Translations under genes and position numbers: made by a program
Assembly (NCBI RefSeq): GCF_014773265.1
Contig: NZ_JACWMY010000017.1
Location: 1-64,000, forward strand
DNA from: Mucilaginibacter pankratovii
GTDB lineage: Bacteria; Bacteroidota; Bacteroidia; Sphingobacteriales; Sphingobacteriaceae
DNA length: 64,000 bases
Reading direction: 5' to 3'
The notes under the pieces: generated by a model
Database searches by the model: none
Told to the model about the DNA's origin: nothing
What the model saw: only the letters and a program-made list of their open reading frames with translations
In this document: in pieces, positions 54,101 through 61,740 of the stretch
Position numbering within the stretch: position 1 is the first letter of the stretch
Layout of the letters: every line of letters begins with the position of its first letter

Positions 54101-54306
54101 AAACGGTAGATATTGGATACCAGCTGCCGACCAAACTGCTGCCATTTAAAATAAGCAATGCTCGTATTTATGTGAGCGCATACAACCTGTTCACCTGGGA
54201 TAATTACAACAAGTACCAGCAGGATCCGGAGATCTCTACCAACACCGCGGGCGATGCCTACATCAACCAGCGCGTAGTGAACCTGGGGATCCAGTTAGGT
54301 TTTTAA
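51187..54306 (+). CDS. SusC/RagA-type TonB-dependent transporter (SusC2)
   Basis: A 1039-residue outer-membrane transporter (signal MRKIILFFQIILTLLPAALYA). CarboxypepD regulatory domain (about 24-100, ITGKVRDITGVLPGVSIVEKG), plug with IDEVSVVAYGTRKR, NALTGKLPGFF, LIIVDDIEYK and INEIESISILKDAS-like wording (here VNEIESISILKDAST), YGIKGANGVLVVTT, then the barrel ending ...VVNLGIQLGF. It is the last gene of the SusD1-to-SusC2 cluster and is followed by a terminator, with no SusD behind it. Its only adjacent SusD is upstream (SusD2). Confidence 0.96.
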   Translation: MRKIILFFQIILTLLPAALYAQNTAITGKVRDITGVLPGVSIVEKGMPTNGVTTDVNGRFSLTLKGQGKVVIVRFIGYNTQEVKVQDGQVLDLIMQTSTNSIDEVSVVAYGTRKRITNTGAVSSISAGEIRTVPTANVQNALTGKLPGFFSQQGSGQPGKDASDFYIRGVSSLNPAGNQPLIIVDDIEYKYEQLQQINVNEIESISILKDASTTAVYGIKGANGVLVVTTRRGKGGTPKINIRVEGGMAQPTKTPKFLNSYDAAVLINEAQVNDGLQQSFSQADLNHFKSGDDPYGHPDVNWYEKIFKKQSYQANTNLDISGGTNALKYFVSGGALNQNGLVRDFDDPQAMVNTNYYFRRYNFRSNLDLRVNKTLDLRLDVTTRFSDLNQPYNQNAVGEIYDFTKQTPFTAPYLNPNGTYSYAYSSFNPGHLPTLNARLATGGYQHSRRTDFNFLFGATQKLDAITDGLSLIGRIAYSSVEQFTKQIFNEGIPAYHYDPVTQQYSLRPGATYVYQNYGLTGNTDINTNNYNLQVYLNYDRTFSNTHHFTALALFNQTSNTLYAAPFLAGNLVGVPQKFRGTSGRIGYDYKQKYLIDFNVAYNGTDRFAADHRFGIFPAVSIGYNLVKEDFFTNAFPMFSLFKLRASYGLVGSDAAPGNRYVYNQVYNNSGGYNFGQSQQNYGAISEGSLGNGEVVWERAKKLDIGLDMNLFKDKVSVTVDYFHDVRYNQLITPGSVPLILGVDLPAVNIGRTQNQGFDGSVSYHGNAGKLQYNAGLVFSYAKNKILFKDEAAPAYPWLAQTGYSIGQQQGYHFLGYYTADDIAAITAYKAAHQGSNVGNPLALPDNGIPLQPGDLRYQDLNGDGIINVFDKRAIGNPNLPNTILGLSLQAVYKGFSVSVLFQGSFNYSFAVLGTGIEPFQSQFQPIHQERWTPATANTANFPRLGFNPTSVNSPTAYFSDYWLVDAYYVRLKTVDIGYQLPTKLLPFKISNARIYVSAYNLFTWDNYNKYQQDPEISTNTAGDAYINQRVVNLGIQLGF

Positions 54307-54325
54307 ATTTGGTTGAAATTTAAGG

Positions 54326-54368
54326 CAGCAGGGTTAACACAAATACGGTGTTAACCTTTGCTGTTTTT
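54326..54368 (+). terminator. Terminator of the SusCD operon
   Basis: CAGCAGGGTTAACAC / GTGTTAACCTTTGCTG stem with a 7-nt loop and TTTTT, 20 bp after the SusC2 stop. Confidence 0.85.
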
Positions 54369-54525
54369 ATGGAAAAAATGTTGCCGAAAAGGGCACGGTT
54401 TTATCCCTTTTTTTGACAAAAAAGCAGAAATTTTAGCAAAAAAAGGAGAGGAAAATTGTGCTTTTAACACTTTTTTGCCCACAGTCCATCACAGTTATTG
54501 CCCCGGTATTTTATACATTAGCAAC

Positions 54526-55692
54526 ATGTTCCCAACCATAGGCGACCTGGTTTACTACCTTTTTGATGTACGCTTTTTGTTCCCCATACAAACGCTTGGG
54601 TTGTTTATTGTTTTGTCGTTTTTGCTGGCGTACGTAGTTTTTACTTCGGAGTTTAAACGTTACGAAGCCAACGGGAAAATCCACGCCTTTAAACGAAAAG
54701 TGCTTGTGGGCCAGCGTGCTACGGTGTTGGATATTGGCGCTAATTTTATCCTGGGCTTTGTATTTGGCTTCAAGGTATTTGGTGCTGCGCTCAACTACAG
54801 CAAGTTTCAATCAGATCCAAGAGGCTACATTTTATCCCCTCGGGGCAGCCTCCTTATGGGCATACTCGGGGGCACGGCCTTTGCCCTGTGGATCTACCTT
54901 GATCGTAAGAAACACGCCCTGCCCCAGCCAAAGGTAATAGACCAAACCAGGCACCCTTACCAGCTGATGGGGCTCATCGTTTTTAGTGTAGGATTTTTTG
55001 GTTTCATCGGTGCCAAACTGTTTGATACTGTGGAGCATATGGATCAGTTCCTGTACGATCCGCTGGGTGTGCTGTTCTCCGTAAACGGCTTTGCTTATTA
55101 CGGCGGGCTGATATTCGGCGCACTTACTTACCTCTACATCGGCTACCGCCACGGCATGAAACAGGTGCACCTGGCAGATATCGGCTCGCCGGGTATGATG
55201 CTGGCTTATGGTATTGGCCGTATAGGCTGCCAGCTCTCCGGCGATGGCGACTGGGGGATCATCAACCGCCACCTCAAACCAAACTGGCTCGGCTGGTTAC
55301 CGGATTGGGCCTGGAGTTTTAAGTATCCGCATAACTCTATTAACGCGGGTGTTCCCATCCCCGGCTGTAATGGTAATTACTGTAACCAGCTGGTGCAGGG
55401 TGTATACCCAACCCCGCTTTACGAACTGGTGCTATGCATCGGCATGTTTGGACTGATGTGGGTTTTTCGCAAAAAGATAAAAATACCGGGGCTGATGTTC
55501 TCTATCTACCTCATCCTCAATGGCGGCGAAAGGTTTTTGATAGAACATATCCGCATAAATTTTTATTACCGTTTTTTAGGACTTACTTTTACACAGGCAG
55601 AACTAATTGGCGGCCTGATGTTGCTTGGCGGACTGGTGGGGCTAACCATCATCGGTTATAAGCGCTACGTATTATCCAAACAAACCACATAA
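54526..55692 (+). CDS. lgt: Prolipoprotein diacylglyceryl transferase family protein (Lgt-like)
   Basis: A 388-residue inner-membrane protein with about nine helices, resembling Lgt, which adds diacylglycerol from phosphatidylglycerol to the lipobox cysteine of prolipoproteins. The conserved signature is present as YGIGRIGCQLSGDGDWG (usually GRxGNFxNxE), with YPTPLYE before the C-terminal helices and GGERFLIEHIR near the end. It is longer than E. coli Lgt (291 residues), as Bacteroidota homologues often are. The start at 54526 (MFPTIGDLVYYL) is chosen because the upstream extension lies in AT-rich leader. A second copy elsewhere would make this a locus-specific paralogue; symbol is tentative. 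Confidence 0.8.
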   Translation: MFPTIGDLVYYLFDVRFLFPIQTLGLFIVLSFLLAYVVFTSEFKRYEANGKIHAFKRKVLVGQRATVLDIGANFILGFVFGFKVFGAALNYSKFQSDPRGYILSPRGSLLMGILGGTAFALWIYLDRKKHALPQPKVIDQTRHPYQLMGLIVFSVGFFGFIGAKLFDTVEHMDQFLYDPLGVLFSVNGFAYYGGLIFGALTYLYIGYRHGMKQVHLADIGSPGMMLAYGIGRIGCQLSGDGDWGIINRHLKPNWLGWLPDWAWSFKYPHNSINAGVPIPGCNGNYCNQLVQGVYPTPLYELVLCIGMFGLMWVFRKKIKIPGLMFSIYLILNGGERFLIEHIRINFYYRFLGLTFTQAELIGGLMLLGGLVGLTIIGYKRYVLSKQTT

Positions 55693-55719
55693 ACCATTGA
55701 CAATTTATCCCTTCCCCAT

Positions 55720-56898
55720 ATGAAAAGGCTTACGCTATTGTGTTTGTTTATTTGCTGCGCGATGCACCAGGGCGTGGCCCAAACAAAGCCGGTAAACCTT
55801 ACCGATATTAAATTTACAGTAGCAGAAGCGCCGGAATGGTCGGCATTGCTGAAGCGCGATAAAGGCTGGTTTGGCGGCGACGGAATTTACACCATACCAC
55901 TAAGTGGGATAGAGGGAAAACGTGCAAAGGCGAAGGATAAGATCTTGTTCATCTTTAGTGATAGCATGATAGGGGAGATAAGGGATAATACCATGATGCC
56001 GGGCTATAAAATGATCCATAATTCGGTTGCGCTGCTCAACGGAAATAGGCCGCTGGCCAAACAAATGAAGTTTTACTGGGATAAGGATGCCAAAGGTAAC
56101 GCCGAATCTATATTCATTCCCAAAACACCCAAAACAGATAGTACCGACTACTATTGGCTGGGCGATGGCTTTGTGAACCAAGCGAATAATGCCACCTACA
56201 TCTTTGGCTACCGGGTACGCAATGTAAGCAGCGGGGCATTCGGTTTTAGGGAGGTTGGCAATACGCTTATCAAAATCCCGGCAGGCAGCAAGCCACCTTA
56301 TAAGGATCTGAAACAGATGGATACTCCCCTTTACCTGCTGGATGAAAAGAATGATATCGGATCGTTTGGCGCAGGTGTTTATGTAAATACCAAAACCGCT
56401 GGCGCGCCGCAACCAGATGGCTATATTTATACTTACGGTGTAAGGGGTATGGTTAAAAACCTGATGGTGGCCCGTGTGCTGCCAAAAGATTTTGAAGATT
56501 TTACCAAATGGACCTATTGGGACGGCAACGCTTGGGTAAGCGATATCAGTAAAGTGGCCAATATAACCGATGGCGTATCCAACGAGTTAAGTGTATCTGC
56601 CCTGCCGGATGGGCGTTATGCATTAATCTTTCAGCATGGCGGCATGAGCACAACAGTGGGGATGCGTATCGGCGCAAGTCCCGTAGGGCCGTTTGGCCCC
56701 ATTATCAAGTTATGGGATTGTAAGCCGGACCTGGTGGAGAAAACCTTTGTGGTGTACAACGCTAAGGCCCACCCAAGCTTATCTAAACCGGGCGAGCTGC
56801 TGATCAGCTACAATATCAATTCCGTAGAGTTTATTAAAGACCTTAAGGTACACCCTAACTTGTACCGGCCGCGGTTTATAAGGGTAAAATTTCAATAG
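55720..56898 (+). CDS. Secreted protein of unknown function, five-bladed-propeller-like (DUF5005/DUF4185-like)
   Basis: A 392-residue exported protein (signal MKRLTLLCLFICCAMHQGVAQ). Strand patterns such as WFGGDGIYTIPLSG, ILFIFSDSMIG, YWLGDGFVNQANNATYIFGYRV and GRYALIFQHGGMSTTVGMRIGASPVGPFG resemble the beta-propeller proteins of the DUF4185/DUF5005/GH43-like group. The YIFGYR-type blade and acidic FSDS loop suggest a glycan-active or glycan-binding site, but catalytic residues cannot be assigned. It lies 27 bp after the Lgt-like gene and is probably co-transcribed. Family assignment is tentative. Confidence 0.7.
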   Translation: MKRLTLLCLFICCAMHQGVAQTKPVNLTDIKFTVAEAPEWSALLKRDKGWFGGDGIYTIPLSGIEGKRAKAKDKILFIFSDSMIGEIRDNTMMPGYKMIHNSVALLNGNRPLAKQMKFYWDKDAKGNAESIFIPKTPKTDSTDYYWLGDGFVNQANNATYIFGYRVRNVSSGAFGFREVGNTLIKIPAGSKPPYKDLKQMDTPLYLLDEKNDIGSFGAGVYVNTKTAGAPQPDGYIYTYGVRGMVKNLMVARVLPKDFEDFTKWTYWDGNAWVSDISKVANITDGVSNELSVSALPDGRYALIFQHGGMSTTVGMRIGASPVGPFGPIIKLWDCKPDLVEKTFVVYNAKAHPSLSKPGELLISYNINSVEFIKDLKVHPNLYRPRFIRVKFQ

Positions 56899-57216
56899 AC
56901 TGGCGGATGAAAAGGTGTGTATTTTTCATTTCCTATTTATCGCCAGCAATTAGGGTTTACAAAAGTTTACACAATTCACAAAATTAATTTGTAATTAATT
57001 TATAATCAATTAGTTGTATTTTTGCAGGGTTTACATAAATATCGTTTTTTTTAATCGTCAAAAAAGGTAATTTTTCAATTTTTCGGGTCAGCGGCGAGTA
57101 TACCGTTCAGCCACCCACTCGCTATTTCCGAATAATTCTCACATATAATTTGTTACTTTAAAAATAATATATAATTTAGCTAAATCAATTTAGCATTTAC
57201 TGCCAATTAAACTAAA
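56899..57216. other. AT-rich leader of the SGNH paralogue 3 gene
   Basis: About 318 bp without a gene. It contains an imperfect CTGGCG / CGCCAG hairpin just after the upstream stop and the promoter-operator O5 at 57149-57194. Confidence 0.6.
57149..57194 (+). promoter_or_regulatory. Promoter and LacI operator O5
   Basis: TTTG (57149-57152) and a degenerate -7 box TAATTTAG (57172-57179) are 19 bp apart. The operator GCTAAATCAATTTAGC (57179-57194) is identical to O1 and ends 22 bp before the ATG, almost the same spacing as at O1. Confidence 0.75.
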
Positions 57217-57879
57217 ATGAAGAAATTATTAATGCTTGCCGCAATTGTGGTAATGTGCAGCTTCCAAACCAAAAAACCGGTTAAGATCGTATTTTTCGGC
57301 GATTCCATTACCGAATACGGTGTACGCCCGGATGGCTATATTACGCTGTTCCAGCAAAAACTAAAGGATAATAACAAAGCCGGCGATTATGAGGCTGCAG
57401 GGGCGGGTATAGGCGGTAATAAGATCTACGACTTATACCTGCGCTACGAAGAGGATGTACTCACCAAGAACCCCGATGTGGTGGTGATATGGGTAGGGGT
57501 GAACGATGTGTGGCACAAGCGGATGTTTGGTACCGGCACCGATTGGGACAAATTTGGCAAATTCTACACCGCGCTCATCAAAAAATTCCAGGCAAAGGGC
57601 ATTAAGGTTACCATTTGCACGCCGGCATCCGTGGGCGAAAAAACGGATTACAGTAATGAACTGGATGGCGACCTGAACAAATACTCGCAGATCATCCGCG
57701 ATATAGCCGCGCAAAACAATTGCGGATTGATAGATTTCCGTAAGATCTTCCACGAATACGGTTTAAAGAACAACCCGGAGAATAAAGATAGGGGAATCCT
57801 TACCGGCGACGGTGTGCACCTGAATGCAGAGGGTAATAAACAAGTGGCCGATATCATGTATCAAACGCTGATTAAATAG
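57217..57879 (+). CDS. SGNH/GDSL hydrolase (short type)
   Basis: A 220-residue esterase with a short hydrophobic N-terminus (MKKLLMLAAIVVMCSFQ, possibly an export or lipoprotein signal). Catalytic Ser30 in FFGDSITEYG, Gly in AGIGGNK, Asn in WVGVNDVW, Asp198 and His201 in GDGVHLN. It is the rhamnogalacturonan acetylesterase/GDSL type and differs from the two 461-residue paralogues by being the minimal catalytic domain. Controlled by operator O5 and ended by its own terminator, it is a separate transcription unit within the locus. Confidence 0.9.
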   Translation: MKKLLMLAAIVVMCSFQTKKPVKIVFFGDSITEYGVRPDGYITLFQQKLKDNNKAGDYEAAGAGIGGNKIYDLYLRYEEDVLTKNPDVVVIWVGVNDVWHKRMFGTGTDWDKFGKFYTALIKKFQAKGIKVTICTPASVGEKTDYSNELDGDLNKYSQIIRDIAAQNNCGLIDFRKIFHEYGLKNNPENKDRGILTGDGVHLNAEGNKQVADIMYQTLIK

Positions 57880-57905
57880 TATTTTTTGGTTTATATTTTG
57901 GTTTG

Positions 57906-57933
57906 AAAGGGGGCGGTGACGCCTCCTTTTTTT
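57906..57933 (+). terminator. Terminator of SGNH paralogue 3
   Basis: AAAGGGGGCG / CGCCTCCTTT stem with one bulge, GTGA loop and seven T residues, 26 bp after the stop. Confidence 0.85.
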
Positions 57934-57942
57934 AGACCCTTT

Positions 57943-57958
57943 GCTAAAACGATTTCGG
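57943..57958 (+). promoter_or_regulatory. LacI operator O6 upstream of GH92 gene 2
   Basis: TTTGCTAAAACGATTTCGG: half-site GCTAAAA, central CG, ATTT second half. It is the same form as O4. A loose second copy, GCTAATTCGATAGG, follows at 57961-57974. It lies 39 bp before the GH92 ATG. Confidence 0.65.
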
Positions 57959-57997
57959 TAGCTAATTCGATAGGTCATCGATAAATTACATTTACAA

Positions 57998-60280
57998 ATG
58001 AAGAGAGCTTTACATATCTGCGCAATTTTAATGCTAATGGCGAATATACTCTCGGCACAGGAAGCCAATTTGGTGAAGTACGTAAACACCCGCCAGGGTA
58101 CCAATACCAAATACGAGTTTTCGTACGGTAATACTTACCCGGCAACCTCGCTGCCTTTTGGCATGAACACCTGGACGCCCCAAACCGGCAAAAACGGCGA
58201 CGGCTGGAAATACCAGTACTTTGAGAAAAAGATCCGTGGCTTTCAGCAATCGCACCAATGCAGCTCCTGGGTGAACGATTATGCGGTGTTTTCGCTGATG
58301 CCTGTAACCGGCGATTTGATAGTGAACGAGGATAAACGCGCTGCAAACTTTAGCCACGCTAACGAAATTGCCCAGCCCAGCTATTACAAAGTAAAGCTGG
58401 ATAACAATATCACCACCGAGATGACGCCTACCGAGCGTGGCGCGCACCTGCGTTTTACGTTCCCGAAAGGTGCAGGTTCATACCTCGTGCTGGATGGCTA
58501 CACCAAAATGAGCATGGTAAGCATCAACCCAAAAACAAAAACCATCACCGGCTATGTGAACAACTGCCGCTGGGCACCGCAGGGTTTTAAAAACTACTTC
58601 ATCATTACTTTTGATAAATCTTTTACCGCTTTTGGTACCTGGGAGAATAAAAAGAACACCACTAAAGCCGGCGATAAAACCGCAGAAGGCGATGGCGTTG
58701 GTGCTTATATCAAATTTAAGGATGGCGAAACCGTGCAGGCTAAAGTGGCTTCATCCTATATCAACCCTGAGCAGGCAGCGCTTACTTTAAAAACAGAACT
58801 GGGCGGCTACAAATCATTTAACGATACCCGCAAAGCGGCAGATAAAGTTTGGAACACACTGCTCGGCCGTATGGCGGTAGAGGGCGGTACGGAAGAAGAA
58901 AAGGCAACTTTTTATTCTTGTTTGTACCATGCCAACCTGTTTTCGCACCAGTTTTTTGAGTATGGTAAGGATGGTAAACCATATTACTATAGTCCTTACG
59001 ATGGCAAGGTACACGATGGCTATATGTATACCGATAACGGTTTTTGGGATACCTTCCGTGCCCAGTTTCCGCTGAATACGGTGTTGCATCCAAAAATGGA
59101 AGGGCAGTTGGTCCAAGCCCTTCTGGATGCACAAAAACAATGCGGCTGGCTGCCGTCATGGTCCTTCCCCGGCGAAACAGGGGGGATGCTGGGTAACCAT
59201 TCTATATCCTTGCTTGCCGATGCCTGGATGAAGGGGATTCGCAGTTTCGACCCAAAACAAGCTCTTGAGGCTTATTACCACGAGGCCACCAACAAAGGCC
59301 CATGGGGTAGTGCAAACGGTCGCCCCGGATGGAAGGAATATTATGCAAATGGCTTTGTGCCCTACACTAAGCAAACCGAAGGCGCTACTGCCTGGACGCT
59401 TGAATTTGCTTACGATGATTTTTGCGCCTATCAACTGGCAAAGGCAACCGGTAATAAATTTTATGAAGATGTGTTTGCCCGCCAGATGTATAATTATAAA
59501 AACCTCTTCGACCCGAAAACGCGCTTTATGCGTGCAAAAGACGCCAAGGGGGATTGGATAGAACCCTTCGACCCGATGGATTGGGGCGGCCCGTATACGG
59601 AGGGTAACGCCTGGCACTGGACCTGGTCGGTTTTTCATGATACGCAGGGGTTGATTAACCTGATGGGCGGCGATAAAAATTTCACTGCGAAGATCGACTC
59701 GGTATTCAGCGAGCCGGGTACCATCAAAGTTGGCGGCTACGGGCAGGTTATCCACGAGATGACGGAGATGGCCGAATTTAAAATGGGCCAGTTTGCACAG
59801 GGGAACGAACCCATCCACCACATGCTGTACATGTACAACTATGCCGGCCAACCCTGGAAAGCCCAGCAGCACCTGCGCGAGGTGATGGACAAAATGTACA
59901 ACGCAACGGAAAATGGTTATCCGGGCGACGAGGATGAGGGACAAATGTCGAGCTGGTTTGTACTGAGCGCGGCGGGCTTTTACAGCGTTTGCCCGGGAAC
60001 GGATCAGTATGTTATTAGTAGCCCGCTGTTTAAGAAAATGACCATCGCGTTGGAGAACGGCAATAAATTCACCATTGAGGCCAATAATAATAACAAAACT
60101 AACGTGTATATCCAGTCCGCAACGCTAAATGGCAAGCCATACACCCATAATTTTATCACGCAAAGCGATATTATGAATGGCGGTGTGCTGCATTTGGAGA
60201 TGGGCGCTCAACCGAATTTAACCCGGGGGCTGGCAGCGGAGGACAGGCCTTTCTCGCTATCAAAAGCGGATAAGCCGTAG
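57998..60280 (+). CDS. GH92 alpha-mannosidase 2
   Basis: A 760-residue exported GH92 enzyme (signal about 1-22, ending ILSAQ). Family motifs: YVNTRQGTNTKYEFSYGNTYP at the N-terminus, then FGMNTWTPQTG, NGFWDTFRAQFPLN, QGNEPIHHMLYMYN (around 601-613, acid Glu) and GDEDEGQMSSWFVLSAAGFY (around 643-662, base region). It differs from GH92 gene 1 in loops around the active site, which points to another linkage specificity. Its operator O6 and the following MFS permease and lacI genes suggest that it belongs to the core of the mannose-release pathway. Confidence 0.95.
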   Translation: MKRALHICAILMLMANILSAQEANLVKYVNTRQGTNTKYEFSYGNTYPATSLPFGMNTWTPQTGKNGDGWKYQYFEKKIRGFQQSHQCSSWVNDYAVFSLMPVTGDLIVNEDKRAANFSHANEIAQPSYYKVKLDNNITTEMTPTERGAHLRFTFPKGAGSYLVLDGYTKMSMVSINPKTKTITGYVNNCRWAPQGFKNYFIITFDKSFTAFGTWENKKNTTKAGDKTAEGDGVGAYIKFKDGETVQAKVASSYINPEQAALTLKTELGGYKSFNDTRKAADKVWNTLLGRMAVEGGTEEEKATFYSCLYHANLFSHQFFEYGKDGKPYYYSPYDGKVHDGYMYTDNGFWDTFRAQFPLNTVLHPKMEGQLVQALLDAQKQCGWLPSWSFPGETGGMLGNHSISLLADAWMKGIRSFDPKQALEAYYHEATNKGPWGSANGRPGWKEYYANGFVPYTKQTEGATAWTLEFAYDDFCAYQLAKATGNKFYEDVFARQMYNYKNLFDPKTRFMRAKDAKGDWIEPFDPMDWGGPYTEGNAWHWTWSVFHDTQGLINLMGGDKNFTAKIDSVFSEPGTIKVGGYGQVIHEMTEMAEFKMGQFAQGNEPIHHMLYMYNYAGQPWKAQQHLREVMDKMYNATENGYPGDEDEGQMSSWFVLSAAGFYSVCPGTDQYVISSPLFKKMTIALENGNKFTIEANNNNKTNVYIQSATLNGKPYTHNFITQSDIMNGGVLHLEMGAQPNLTRGLAAEDRPFSLSKADKP

Positions 60281-60382
60281 AATTAAAATTGGCTTCCGCA
60301 GTAAAAATTAAGCGGCTGTTGGTACTTGCAAAACATTTGAGTTAATTTACAGCACCAATATAACCCAATTTAACTTTGCCGG

Positions 60383-61612
60383 ATGGACGCCAAACCCAAG
60401 TTTACCGAACGGAAATACCTGTTAGTGCTGCTATTTGTTACCTCCCTGTTTTTAATGTGGGGTATCTCCATGACGCTGGGCGACGTGCTGAACCGCCATT
60501 TTCAAAACGTACTGCACGTGAGTAAGGCCCGGTCGGCCTATGTGCAGTTCTCCATTTTCGGGGCATACTTTGTAATGGGCATCCCTGCGGGGCTGTTCAT
60601 GAAACGGTTTGGATATAAGAACGGTGTTTTGTTAGGGCTGCTGCTTTACTCTGTAGGGGCTTTCCTTTTCATCCCGGCAGCCGATGCCGAATCATTCACA
60701 TTCTTCAGGATAGCATTGTTTATTTTAGCTTGCGGAATGGCTACTTTAGAAGCCGTAGCGCATCCCTTTGTCGCGTCGTTGGGCGACCAGCGTACCAGCG
60801 ATCAGCGCATTAACTTTGCCCAGGCATTTAATGGGGTGGGTGGCATTATCGGCCCTATTATCGGCAGCTCGGTTATCTTCGCCGGCGAGCAGGACCTGGT
60901 TTCGGTAAAGCATCTTTACATCACTATAGGCGCGGTAATTGCTGCTATAGCCATCGCTTTTGCGTTTATCAAAGTTCCGCCATTAACAGATCCGCATACT
61001 GTTTCAACCGATTCCTATTCAACAGCCGAAGTGGCCCATGCCGATAAAAAACTGTTTCAGCATAAGCATTTTGTTTTTGCGGTGATAGCGCAGTTGTTCA
61101 ACGTGGCCGCGCAGGGTGGTACCTGGGCCTATTTTATCAATTACGGCCACGAGGTAATGCATTTTAGCGATGGTAAGGCCAGCTATTTCTTTTCGCTGAG
61201 CATGGTAATGATGATGATAGGCCGCTTTGCCGGCACTTTCCTGATGCGCTTTATTGCCCCTTACAAATTGTTAGCTGCTTTTGCACTGGGTAATATTTTG
61301 ATGTGCCTTATTGTAGCGCAGGGCTTTGGATGGGTATCGTTTGTGGCGCTTTTGTTCATCAATTTCTTCTTCAGCATTATGTTCCCAACCATATTTAGCC
61401 TTGGGCTGAAAAACATGGGCAAGCAAACCCAGCAGGCCTCATCGTTTATTGTAATGGGCGTTGTAGGCGGTGGTTTATTTCCGCTGCTGATGGGTTTGGT
61501 GGCCAACCATAACGTGGCGCAGGCTTATTATCTGCCTATTATTTGTTATGCGGTTATCTTTCTTTTTGGCTTTAACTACCGGCGCCTAAATAAAAACACG
61601 GCGGCCGTATAA
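60383..61612 (+). CDS. FucP-type sugar:proton symporter (MFS)
   Basis: A 409-residue inner-membrane permease with 12 predicted helices, of the FHS/FucP family (fucose, glucose/galactose, and mannose transporters of Bacteroidota). FLMWGISMTLGDVLNRHFQNVL and FGAYFVMGIPAGLFMKRFGYKNGVLLGL match the family start, and AQAFNGVGGIIGPIIGS is its central motif. It would import the monosaccharide released by the mannosidases, most likely mannose by context. It lies 102 bp after GH92 gene 2 in the same direction. Confidence 0.92.
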   Translation: MDAKPKFTERKYLLVLLFVTSLFLMWGISMTLGDVLNRHFQNVLHVSKARSAYVQFSIFGAYFVMGIPAGLFMKRFGYKNGVLLGLLLYSVGAFLFIPAADAESFTFFRIALFILACGMATLEAVAHPFVASLGDQRTSDQRINFAQAFNGVGGIIGPIIGSSVIFAGEQDLVSVKHLYITIGAVIAAIAIAFAFIKVPPLTDPHTVSTDSYSTAEVAHADKKLFQHKHFVFAVIAQLFNVAAQGGTWAYFINYGHEVMHFSDGKASYFFSLSMVMMMIGRFAGTFLMRFIAPYKLLAAFALGNILMCLIVAQGFGWVSFVALLFINFFFSIMFPTIFSLGLKNMGKQTQQASSFIVMGVVGGGLFPLLMGLVANHNVAQAYYLPIICYAVIFLFGFNYRRLNKNTAAV

Positions 61613-61664
61613 TTTTATGTCAAAATAGTATTAGGATGATTGAATTTTATTGGAAATCTTTACA

Positions 61665-61678
61665 ATAAATCGATTTAT
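61665..61678 (+). promoter_or_regulatory. LacI operator core O7 upstream of lacI-type gene
   Basis: ATAAATCGATTTAT, a perfect 14-bp palindrome with the same AAATCGATTT core as the mannan-locus operators. A TATATTTG -7 box lies downstream at 61715-61722, 18 bp before the GTG start. It fits autoregulation. Confidence 0.6.
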
Positions 61679-61740
61679 CAGGCATTTCGTACCCTGCTTG
61701 TTTGTGATATTAATTATATTTGAATTTATTAAAATAGCAC

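Noticed and set aside
54358..54525. N-terminal extension of the Lgt-like protein
   Set aside because: It overlaps the SusC2 terminator and lacks family similarity; the ATG at 54526 starts at the first Lgt-like helix.
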